From NCBI RefSeq assembly GCF_030463565.1, contig NC_134643.1, forward strand, positions 77,807,721-77,871,720: DNA of 64,000 nt, written 5' to 3'. Positions 1 through 9,932 of this stretch are shown piece after piece (the stretch's first letter is position 1; every line of letters begins with the position of its first letter). Both the position numbers and the translations under genes were made by a program. Origin of the DNA: Pelecanus crispus (lineage: Eukaryota > Chordata > Aves > Pelecaniformes > Pelecanidae). The notes under the pieces are model-generated. The model saw only the letters and a program-made list of their open reading frames with translations. It was not told where the DNA came from and ran no database searches.

Positions 1-392
1 CTAGTTTCAAAGAAGTTAGTTATTTTAGTCAGAGAAAGATGAATGTAAAAATAATGCAGTGTTATCAAGAAAAAATGCATCAGATGCATTACTGATTACA
101 AATATACAGTATATAACAAGGCACAGTTAACGTGTCTCATTTTGGAGCAAGATGTAGAAGGTAACAACCTGAAGAAACACTGTCCTATGAGGATAAAGGA
201 TGATACCGAAAAGCTAATGATTATACACCAGCTCTAAGTCAACAACATCCTGATTTAGCACCTTCTATTTCACACAGGCATTCATTCAAACAGTTCATTT
301 GAATAAGTGACAAAAATGCATCCATATTTATAGAGGGTATTCACAGGCACACACAGAATAAGAGAAACTACGTTTGTAAAAAGTATACTCAC

Positions 393-473
393 TGATCTGA
401 ATTAGCTGCAAGCTTGTTATGCTCATGAATGGTTTCCTGAACACAATCCTCAAGCATCCGAACATGACTGTCA
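393..473 (-). CDS. INTS13: INTS13 coding exon 4
   Basis: The exon is 81 bases: one base completing Ser168, 26 codons (DSHVRMLEDCVQ to AANSD), then CA of the next split codon. The acceptor is tttctag and the donor is gtgagt on the minus strand. Below it, positions 1-392 read as intron. Confidence 0.92.
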
Positions 474-3400
474 CTAGAAAGAAGTTATATATTTTTTATC
501 GTGCAGAACAATCAATCCTCCTGTTCAAAGCAACATGCCACTAAATGCTCTCCTACTTCAAGTGGGAAATTTTTGGTTTGTTACTGTAACAGACCTCCAT
601 AAATGAAACTTTTAATAAGGCAAGAAATGATCTAATAAAGGATGCAAAAAAGCTAGCTACTTAGGGCACTATTTCATGACAATCCATGAAAGACTTCTAA
701 AAGTGTATGAAATAACTTTTTTTTTTAAATGGTGGAAGCACATTATCATACATACCTTTTTGCATTAGTAATACAGATTATTCTTCCTCTGTTTCCAACA
801 CGTTCTGCATTCTCCATGAGCATGGTTCGAGCCTCATGCTGGTATTCTGTTATTTTGCAGAGTGCTTCAACTGCTGCAACCAGACCATGAAGTATGCTGC
901 AGCACTCTGGATCTGCTCGAGGATTAGGTGGCCCAACAGCTGCTAATGCTGCCATCAACTAGTTAAAAAGAGAGAAGGAAATTCTTATTGCAAATTACTT
1001 TCCAGCCATTTGTTAAAATGATCAGTTAAGAGAAAAGTCACCATTACAACTTGTTTTACATGCAAATTAATATTGTTGGGAGAAAACCAAACAGAGCAAT
1101 TAAAGACCATTATATGTTGCCAGCCTTCTGGAAAACATTTGGCACTAACTTATCTTTTGCAATTCATTTATTAATTGTTACTTGAGAATATGATATTCTC
1201 ATTTATTACAGAAAAATACCTGGCTATAATAACAAGTTATATCCAATACCTGAAAAAAATTCTAACATTATCAGTTGCCTTCTGCTTTTATTTTCTGAGA
1301 ATTTGGAAATTTGGTTGCTCCCCAAAGTAAATTTTTCAGAGGATGAGCCCATTCAGTACGAAACAAAATGAGAGCAAAGAAAATATTTACAATTTTTTCA
1401 TTTGCCTGTAAAAAAAACCCAACAAATTTAAAATTCAAGAAGTATAACCAAATTACAGAAGAAATACATAGGTGATTTCTTCATAACCTTTATTTTAATA
1501 TATAGCTCTATACTCAAAGCTACTGAATAGTTTTAAAATTATGTAAAGCTGGCTATAGAATAGTCCAGTGTCACAGGCTACTTCTTAAAATTCTGTTATG
1601 CAATAATTCCAGACCAGATCCACCCACACTTTAATTAACTGAAGTTATTTCATATTGAACATAAGAAGCTGCTATTTATTCCACAATTAAACTAGACTTA
1701 CAAAACAAAAGAACAGTTACAAAGCATACCTCCTGCAAGTTCTGATCTTCTTGAGTCCAAGAATTCAAGACATGAGCCCCCGAATCACTCACAATGAAAT
1801 TCACCTAAAAGGATCAAAAAAGCACACGTAAGAAAACAGCCAATCATACAGATAACAGCCATTACAGCTACTTCCCCAAATCCAAACAACCATGAATTAC
1901 ACCTCTGTCTTCTGATACTCTGGAGATATGTGCAATGACAAGTCAAACTAAAAATAAGACAACAAAACCACAAAAAGCATCCACTCCAGCTACATTCAGT
2001 TACCCCTTTAGTAACATTATGATTAACAACTTCTTACTCTAACTATTTCTATTTTTAAGCCACTAAATCAATCCTATACCAAATTAGCATTGCAGGATAC
2101 TATGAAGTATTTTAATAATTAGGTAATACTTCCAGTAGAATAGCTACAAAATAAAGTAAATTCTAATACTGTAATACTGCAAATCACTCTCCAAAGACTG
2201 TCACAGTAGATCACAGGGTAAATATCTAGCAAGATTTAATAAACATCACATAGCAAAGTATGTTCTAAAGATGACAAAAAAGTCAAGAGGAAGCACACCT
2301 TCCATCTCAATTTCAGTTTCTCATACCACACAAGCTCCAGTTCAGCCAACTGATCCAAATCCATTAAGCATATGCTTTATATAATCCCATAATGGGACCT
2401 GACTGTAAATTCAATGCTCTAAACTAGAGTTTAAATTAAACATTCATTGTCTGAGAACCAGGACAAGCAATCCATCAAGGCAGTGCAGCTGACATGCATG
2501 AAATCACTGAACTACCGGAGGCATTTGTTACTGCCCAGCCTCTGCCTCAGCTGCCCTCTGGCACAGACAGCATTCCACCATCACTACTTTGTACCAATAT
2601 CACTGCCACAAGGTTGTTTAACTTCCTTTTTCTTTTTAAGGGTAACTAACCTTTAGGACATTGCACAATGTCCTAACGGTTTACTCAAAAATGAGGGAAG
2701 ATCGAAAAAAGCAGGGATTAGTGACCTTAATTTATGATACAATGTTACAGAACCCACCAAGCATTTATTTTTCTAGCCAAGAAACTGTGTGCCAGGAAAC
2801 TCTCCCACTTTTTCAAACTGTTAGCTTCAGGGTGATCCTACCTCTTCCTAAAGCCCAAAATTCCTTCAAAGTTGACACCAAAAATCTTATGAAGTGCTAC
2901 CAAGCATGTTTAGAAACAAAATTCTATTTGAAGAAATACCTCACGCAAGTTTTTGTAAAATTATAGCTCAGGAGAACACCATAATAAATCCGTGAGTTAC
3001 CTTGAAGCACCTCTCCTCATGTTTTGCACCAAGTTACAAAGTGACATTAAGACAATGAAAGGTCCCAAAAATAAATACGTAAAGGCATTCGCATATTACT
3101 CAAACCAATTTAAATAGCTATAAAGTGTACCAACAACGCAAAGAAACTGTTATATAATAAGTTATACTTGATCTTTTAATCTAACCACTAGCTAATGATA
3201 TTAAAAGACTTCATTAAAATGGGAAAATATCCCTTATACTATCAAGTATCATATGCAGTATGGCTATAACTTACCAGTTTCTTGAAAGGGAAAATATCAT
3301 ACATTATTCTACAGTACTCCATGGATGATTCCACTGAACAGGTCCATAGTGATTTTGATATGGGTGCTAGAGGTATAATTCCTTGGGTCCGATTCTTTAC

Positions 3401-3499
3401 TAACATATCAAATTCAACATGTTGTCTGCAGGATTCTGCCATATATGGGCAGTGATCCACAACGAAAACAGTTTTATGAGACTCAGAAAAGATTTTCAT
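393..3499 (-). CDS. INTS13: Integrator complex subunit 13 (Asunder), N-terminal part, 4 coding exons
   Basis: The coding exons, in transcript order, are 3275-3499, 1730-1804, 756-958 and 393-473. Joined in frame they give residues 1-194, and the gene continues past the left edge (the vertebrate protein is about 700 aa). The product starts MKIFSESHKTVFVVDHCPYM, which I recognise as the start of INTS13/ASUN. This N-terminal part is the von Willebrand A-like domain; the VFVVD strand is at residues 11-15. By family knowledge INTS13 sits in an Integrator module with INTS10 and INTS14, which acts in snRNA 3' processing and transcription attenuation; Asunder is also linked to dynein recruitment at the nucleus. 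The start is fixed by homology, and an acceptor lies 7 bases upstream of the ATG, so the 5' UTR is spliced. All four exons join without a frame break. The gene is head-to-head with FGFR1OP2. Confidence 0.95.
756..958 (-). CDS. INTS13: INTS13 coding exon 3
   Basis: Sixty-seven codons plus two bases (residues 101-167). It starts LMAALAAVGPPNPRADPECC and ends ..CITNAK with a split Ser codon (AG/T). The acceptor is tttttaactag and the donor AAAAG/gtatg. Confidence 0.93.
1730..1804 (-). CDS. INTS13: INTS13 coding exon 2
   Basis: A phase 0-0 exon of 25 codons (residues 76-100), VNFIVSDSGA to QNLQE. The acceptor is ccttttag/GTGAAT and the donor GAG/gtatgc. The exon length and phase match the reading frame of both neighbouring exons. 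Confidence 0.92.
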
Positions 3500-3506
3500 T
3501 TTCTTC
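3275..3506 (-). CDS. INTS13: INTS13 first coding exon (start codon 3499-3497)
   Basis: The exon carries 7 bases of 5' UTR (3500-3506) and then codons 1-75, ending ..PFKKL in phase 0. The acceptor reads ttcttttag before GAAGAAA-ATG, and the donor reads AAACTG/gtaagt. The seven UTR bases end in AAAA, so the context around the start is A-rich. Confidence 0.93.
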
Positions 3507-4905
3507 CTAAAAGAAACAGATATTAAAATCAGAAAGCAGTTGTACAAGGCAAAAAAATCACATCACAAGATCACTGTGCAATTTATATAGTATAAAATTA
3601 TCTTACTAGAATATGCAAGTTTTAAAGAGGTTACCTCTTACAGTGTTTAGATTACATATTGCTTCCATTATCTTCTACAAAACTGTTAAGCTTTAAAAAA
3701 AGCTACACAGATTCCCATTTTAAGAATCTATTTACGTGGAGACTAACATCCTCTAGAACTCTTACTAGGCCGTATATTTAGTATACTAGATTTCTAATCA
3801 GAAGAAACTATTTTATCTCAGGAGGAAAAAAAATACAGAAAATGTGAAAGTACACTGTTGAAAAGGCAACAACGATGCACAACATCACCTTTCCCACTTT
3901 TCTAATCAAAAGAAACTTCTAAGAAAAAAGTACAGAAGCTGCTTCCTATTTAAAGCTTATTTCCTAAAATAAGCAACATAAAAAAAAATTATGATTAGGC
4001 TATACAGATACAGACCTTGAAGTAGCTAGCATAAACATCAGACTTTTAAGTAGGTTTTCAGCTTTCACTTTGCTAGGTATAGCTTTCAATTTCTGAATGA
4101 ATATTTGCATCCGTACTTTGATATCTCACTGACAGACATACCAAGTCTGAAATTATAATGTAAATGTTTCTTATGCAGCAAGACCCGTTATACAAGGGAG
4201 CACCCCTTGCATTCTTCCCAACTATGAGGCCCGAGAACTCTGCAGTGAAGTGCGGTTTCACACAGAGAGTCTGCGTTTCCTCCTCCTATAGCATCACTGA
4301 AAAAAATTTGAAGTAACTATAGCATCAGACCCTCGTGTCAGGGTGGGCATCATAATTTGGAGACCCGAACTACATACAGAAATTAATCTTAGATTAGTGC
4401 TACTTAGACCGCTAATCTTAGATCAAACACTCCTCATCAAACTTACTCAACTTCTAGACGTTTCCATGACGTTTCTAGTATAAAAACCTGCTTCGTCCAC
4501 GGAAACGCTGCCGAATTACAGAACACGCAAGCCGAAAAAATACAAGACGAGCTCATTTAGAAAGCTAAAACGTTAAACCAATGAGGATTTACGCAAGTCA
4601 GGCTGCGGGCAGCACCTCGCTCAGGGGGGCCAGGTTCGGCAGCCGGGCAGCCGCCGGGCCACGCTACACCGCTTTCGGCGGAAGGCAAGGCCGGCCGCAG
4701 CCCGGACCAGCCCAGCGCCGGCAGCCTGGCCCAAGAGCTTGCACCCTATCTTTAGCCTGGCAGAGGGCCTGAGGGGCCGGGGAAGCCGCGCTGGCTCCTG
4801 CAGGGCAGGAGGGACGCACGGCCGCAGACGACCGGCGGGGTCCGGAGGAAGCGAGGTCGGTCCCCGCCCGGCGGCCGGGGGCAGGGGAAGGGAAGCGTTT
4901 CTCAC

Positions 4906-5400
4906 CTGGGCCGGCTCCTCCTCTGCTGCAGAAGTCCCGGTCCTGCTCCCCGCCGCGCCCGGGCCCGGCCGCGGGCTCGCTCCGAGGAGGAGGGGTGAGG
5001 CCCGCGGGGAGCCCTAGACGGGGTCGGGCGCGGGCGCCTCCGGCCCGGCGACCTCCATGCCCCTCCGCCCGCTTCCTCCGCCGCCGGCTCCGCGGCGAGC
5101 GCGGGGCCCAGCTCCTGCCTCCGCGCCCGGCGCCCGCGGGGGTGGGAGAAGCGGCCGAAGCCCCCCCCGCTCCGCCCACCCCTGAGGCCGCGGGACCCCC
5201 GCGCGGCCACTTACGCCGCTGGCACAACGGCTCCCCCAGCGCTGGCGGGGGGAGCGCCTCTCCCCTCCCCTCCTCCTCCTCTTCTTCTGCCCTCCCCGGC
5301 GGTGGCGGTAGCAGCGCCAGCCACCCGGGCCCCGGCGGCTGGCCGGGCTCACTCACCCGCCATGCCCGCCCCGGCCCCACCGCTCGGCCCTCCGCCCGGG
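4906..5400 (-). other. INTS13: INTS13 5' non-coding exon region with three candidate splice donors
   Basis: The first INTS13 coding exon needs an upstream 5' UTR exon. On the minus strand the CpG island offers three good donors: GGCGG/gtgagt (exon end at 5357), GCGGC/gtaagt (exon end at 5215) and CCAG/gtgaga (exon end at 4906). Any of them could join the acceptor just above 3506. The first follows an ATG (5363-5361) in a strong context. Which donor is used cannot be read from sequence, so the span is a region, not a defined exon. Confidence 0.5.
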
Positions 5401-5470
5401 CGCGGGCCGCCCCGCCCTGCCGCCACAGGCCGCGCGGCGCGGAGGAGGAGGAGCTGCGCGGGGACGGCGA

Positions 5471-5480
5471 TCTCGCGAGA
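5471..5480. promoter_or_regulatory. TCTCGCGAGA palindrome 1 (BANP-type CGCG element)
   Basis: Exact 10-base palindrome TCTCGCGAGA, a core-promoter element of housekeeping genes known to be bound by BANP when unmethylated. It is the first of three copies within 166 bases of the shared promoter. Confidence 0.8.
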
Positions 5481-5591
5481 GGCCTAGAGCGCCCCCTGGG
5501 GGTGGGGGGGACGGGGCGCGGGGGCCGGCCTCTTATCCGGGAGGTGGCCAATAGGGGGGCGAGGGGAAGGGGCGGGCGCCGGCGGGGCGTC

Positions 5592-5601
5592 TCTCGCGAG
5601 A
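5592..5601. promoter_or_regulatory. TCTCGCGAGA palindrome 2
   Basis: Second exact copy, 121 bases from the first and inside the same GC-rich segment. Confidence 0.8.
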
Positions 5602-5626
5602 GCTTGGGCGGGGCGGCAAGGTGTCC

Positions 5627-5636
5627 TCTCGCGAGA
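5627..5636. promoter_or_regulatory. TCTCGCGAGA palindrome 3
   Basis: Third exact copy, starting 35 bases after the second (about three helical turns). Confidence 0.8.
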
Positions 5637-5795
5637 GCGGCGGGCGCTGGCCCGGTGCCGCGGGCAGGTAGCGCGGCCGCCCTCGCCTCGCGCCGCCCCG
5701 CCCATCGGCGGGCACAAGCCTCACCCCCCCACACCACCTCCACACACACACCCCCCCCCCCCCGCCCCGTTCTCCTCCGCTTCCCGTTGCGGCCC

Positions 5796-5880
5796 GCCGC
5801 CATTTGACAGCGGGGCGGGCGGGCGGGCCGCTCGGGGCTTCACCCCCGGCGCCGGGCGCTGCCGGAGCTGCCGGTCATGA
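5796..5880 (+). other. FGFR1OP2: FGFR1OP2 first exon (5' UTR), inferred 3' border
   Basis: The start codon exon at 9796 has an acceptor two bases before the ATG, so an upstream exon is required. The best donor near the promoter is CATGA/gtgagtgg at 5880/5881; a second candidate is CCGAGG/gtgagc at about 6316. The 5' end is unknown, and 5796 is only the YY1-like motif used as a landmark. Splicing 5880 to 9796 would place an in-frame ATG two codons upstream of the usual start. Confidence 0.5.
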
Positions 5881-8800
5881 GTGAGTGGCGCGAGGCGGGG
5901 AAGGGGCGTTTGGGGGCAGCCCGGCCGGCGGGGGGGAGGAGAGAGGAGAGAGGGGGGAGCGGAGGGGAGGGTGGGGGTGCCGGTGCCTCCGCCTCTGCCG
6001 GGCGCTTGGGAGCCCAACGGACTCGCGTTGGGGCGCGCGGGGGGGGGGGGGGGGCTCTGGGCATGACGTCACGAGGGGTGCGAGGGAGGAGGAGAAACAT
6101 CCCCCACCCCCCCCAGGTGCTGCTGGCTGGGGCGGGCCGGGGCGAGTCCTGCCGCTCGGCGTTAGCGAGGGAGCCTTCATCGGCCCTCACGTGCCCGCCC
6201 GTGTCACGGCAGGCGCTGGAGTCGCGACAGCCCTGACTGGCGTGGCCTCGGCATCCGCTCTGGCGGCGGCGGGGGGAGGCGACCCTCCCCCCCCCCCCCC
6301 GCCCCGCGCCCCGAGGGTGAGCTGCCGCCCCGCCGCCCGCTGCCATCCGCGGGCCGGCGAGCCCCGGGCGGGCAGCCGCAGGTCCGCTGCTCCCGGCCTC
6401 GCCGGGCTGCGGCGCCGGCGCCGTTTACGGGCCGGGCCCCGCTTGCTGCGGGAGGCGCTTGCTTTGTTCCCCGCTGCTGGGAGCGGCGGCGGCGGCGGCG
6501 GCTCAGCCTGTGGCGCTCCCCTGCTACACGCAGGGTGCTGGTGGGCGTATGCACCCAGCCTGAAACTCTTGGAAACCTGCTCCAGCGTTGCAAAACTCGT
6601 CACTGCGGAGAGGGGGGAAAGAAAAAAAAAAAAAAAAAAAACACGGAGCATTAAGCTATGGGAAAAGGTAGTTTTCCACAAGGATATGAAAGAAAGAAGA
6701 GACGGAAAACTAGAGGAAGGCTGTAGTTGTGCAAAAACCTTGGCTTTTTTTTTTTTTTTTTTAAGGGCAGGCAAATTTGATAATGAAAGCAATTAGTAAA
6801 TAGCAGGAAGTGACAGGAAATGAATATGTAGTAGCAGTATTGCTATGTTGTTTGAGTTGTTGCTCTTGCTACCTGTTGACCCTGTTGGTACAACTGCAGA
6901 CTAACAAATGTGTTTGCAGCTGGGCATCGCTTGTAGGGTAGAGTTCAGGAATCATTAAGTTTAGCTACTATATTCCTCATGCTTGTAAAAAAAGTTAATA
7001 TACAATAAGAATTGGTTTGAATCAAATATATTTGAGTAATTGGTTGGGGTGTTTTCCCCTAAATGTCCAGGTTAACTCACAGATTTAGATCTATTTTAGG
7101 ATAAGACAAAAGTTTTGGTTTTCGTAGGCAGCCAGCTGAGCAACTAGTGAGAATTTTAAATTCCAAGGACTAGGGCTAGCGTCTTGCCCAAAGGAATCCT
7201 GGTCAAGATTTGGAGCCACTATGAATTACCATGATACAAATAATGATCCTGCTTTTTGAGGTATAAATCCTGCCTGAAAACAGGAGATGGCCTCTGGCCT
7301 GCTGAAGCTGCTGTGCTGCGAGGGTGGATAGTCGCTGCTGAATTTGCATGGCTGCATTCCACACAAGGCACGCATGTGTCTTCCCCAGCTCACTCGCTGT
7401 GAAAAAGAATGCTGGTGGCTTTGCTACAAACGAGTTTCTTTTTATCTGGTGTAGTTGGGTCGGGTCAAAATGAGAACGTGCATGGGAGGATGAATACGTA
7501 CTGTGTTTAAAAACTTATATTGATGCATACAAACTATCAGAGGTGTTAACTGTGTTGTAGTCTGAATGCCAAATGCATTCCAAGCTCATGGAGAGGCCTG
7601 AGAGGCTTCGTTTTATACTGGTTAAAGAATTCATGACCCATGAATTGAATTAAAGACTGCTTTCAAATTCTCCTTAAATATGGATCTGATTAAATCAATT
7701 GCTGTAACAGCTTAGCCAACTAGTGTGGAAGGTCATCTTTTGTCTGTGATATTTTTGTAGGCCAGTAAGAACGTGAGACCAGAATTGGAAAGAGAAATGA
7801 GAAGCAAGAAAAGCAGATGCTTAAAAATATTCAGTATGATCCCTATGTAAATAATATTAAAAAGAGCTCAAACTGCTAAACCAGAGTGGATAAATTAACT
7901 ACCTGTGATAACACACCAGTCTGCTGAAGAACTTGACTTGGTACCTCAAATGCATATATACATCATGTGGCAGTTAAAGCGAAAACTCTAGTTGATAAAC
8001 AGGAAGGAATTAACATTACAAATGTGTATAGGAAGCTTGTACATGTCAAAATGCTGATGCTTCTGATAACCTGTGAATCACAGAAAACACAGGTTAGAAC
8101 AGTTGTGCTCTGTGCATACACGAAGCTCTATTACGGAAGCTCCTATGTCAGTAAGCAAGTCTGAACCTTTCAGTGATGGTAGGGTCCCTGAAAGACACAT
8201 CTACATAGAAAAAGTAAACTAAATGCTTTTATATTACATGTGCTCCTCGGAGCAGAGGGAGCAGCTAATGAAATTATCAAATTAAAATGCATTTGAGAGG
8301 TTAGACCTTGCAGGACACTCTGGGTGCACAAGAGCTCTTCAGAGAGAACATTCCAAAGTCGTGCTGCTGTCATACTTAGTTTTCCCCCACCTTAATGCAC
8401 CAGGGCAGGACATTCTTGCTATGTTTGTAAATCTTTTTGGGGGAATGGTGGAACTTCTGGTGTTTGAAATATCCTTACTTCTGCTACTTACCTGGGACAG
8501 TGGGAAGAGGTCAGCTGGGGAAAATGTGAGGATTTCTTTCAGCTTGGCTTAAAGATCCTAGGCTATGATTTGTCAAGGTGCCTAAGAAAGTTAGAAAATC
8601 ATCTTGGAGCAAATTTTTCTTCCTGTAGCTCAGAAAAGACACACTGACCTTTTATGCTTAGAAAAATTTTTCCTTTAGCAAATGGCCTGGCTAAGAAATG
8701 GAGTTAGTTGATCTTTCAGTACCTTTGAAAGTTCCCTGAAACAAATATCAGGCCTTATATTAATAAGGCCCATAACTCTAATAAGCCTCTATAGTTGCTG

Positions 8801-9795
8801 TCTGATTGCTGAAGGAGTATAAGGAGTTTAAGTAGATCTTTTCAACAGAAGAAATGCAAGGTTTCTTGAAAGAAAATAAAAACTTAGGCTGAAAATCTTG
8901 GCCTTGAAACTTAATCTATCAAAAATGAGTATGAAAAAATTCAATGTAAAGGACAGTGTTTTGGAAATGCTGGTATGTACAAGCATTTTCAAGTTTAGCA
9001 ATTCTAGCAATAGGTACTTTCTGCTAACAACTACTGCAATTAGAAGGCTGGTATTTTAACTATGCAGTTGATTCTTTGTCTTAGCTAAGTTGCTGTCTTT
9101 CTCTATCTTGTTGAAAATTTTACCATTTCATTCCATGCATGTGTTCCATGTTTGTGTTCATTTAATAGACACAAAGAAAACACAAGCCTTTAGTTTTCTG
9201 AATTTTCCCCGACTAATTTTCTCTATTCTGTCAGTTCGAGCTGTTCCTTGTCTGCTGATTTAATTTATCAAAATCTTCCAGCCCACTGTCATCCTTTGGC
9301 ATTCTCTTTTGTGCTGGATTTATACTTCTCAAATATCTTGATGTATATCTGACTGGTAGGAGGGCACATTAAAAAAAAAAAAAAGGTAGTATTGAAAAAT
9401 GAAATTGTTGATGTAATTTTTTTTTTTCCTCTGCTACCTACAGAAGGACATGCATGGCTCAGTTTCCATACGTTCAATAGTCCTCCTTTTGCACTTAGTA
9501 TATTGATACTCTCCTCAGAACACAGAGTTTACTTTCGTTTCCTTGCTCTGATATATGGTCTCAACAGCAAATAAAAAGAAGGAAAAGGAAAGGCAGACTT
9601 TAGTGTATTCTTAAGATATATTGATTTTCCCTACTCCTACAAGACAACAAAATGTCTGGACGTTTCTGGGGGAAAGGTTGTATTCAGCTGCTTTAGACTG
9701 AAAAAAAATATTATATATGTTTATATCACATAGATAGTTGTTCTCTGTATTGCAAACAGGTGGTATTGTAAAAATAATGCATTTCTAATCTTTAG

Positions 9796-9932
9796 AAATG
9801 AGTTGCACAATTGAAAAAGCCTTAGCAGATGCAAAAGCACTGGTGGAACGGCTAAGAGAACATGACAATGCAGCAGAAGCTCTTATTGAACAGACTACAG
9901 CTCTTAACAAGCGGGTTGAAGCAATGAAACAG
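9796..9932 (+). CDS. FGFR1OP2: FGFR1OP2 exon with start codon
   Basis: Two UTR bases (AA), then codons 1-45, [10 protein letters not shown] to EAMKQ. The acceptor is ctaatctttag and the donor CAG/gtttgt. It ends in phase 0. Confidence 0.93.

Larger units (their letters stand above)
4580..6550. promoter_or_regulatory. CpG island and shared bidirectional promoter of INTS13 and FGFR1OP2
   Basis: GC-rich, CpG-dense sequence begins abruptly near 4580 and fades near 6550, flanked by AT-rich introns. It lies between the first coding exon of INTS13 (minus) and the first coding exon of FGFR1OP2 (plus). Visible elements include three TCTCGCGAGA palindromes, a CCAAT at 5548-5552, a GCCGCCATTT (YY1-like) at 5796-5805, a full CRE TGACGTCA at 6064-6071, a CACGTG E-box at 6188-6193 and many GC boxes. 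No TATA box is seen, as expected for CpG promoters. Start sites cannot be fixed by reading. Confidence 0.85.

Noticed and set aside
4664-6796. Long open frames on both strands through the first CpG island (up to 379 codons)
   Set aside because: They are proline/arginine/glycine-rich composition effects of GC-rich DNA, overlap each other on both strands, and cross the promoter elements.
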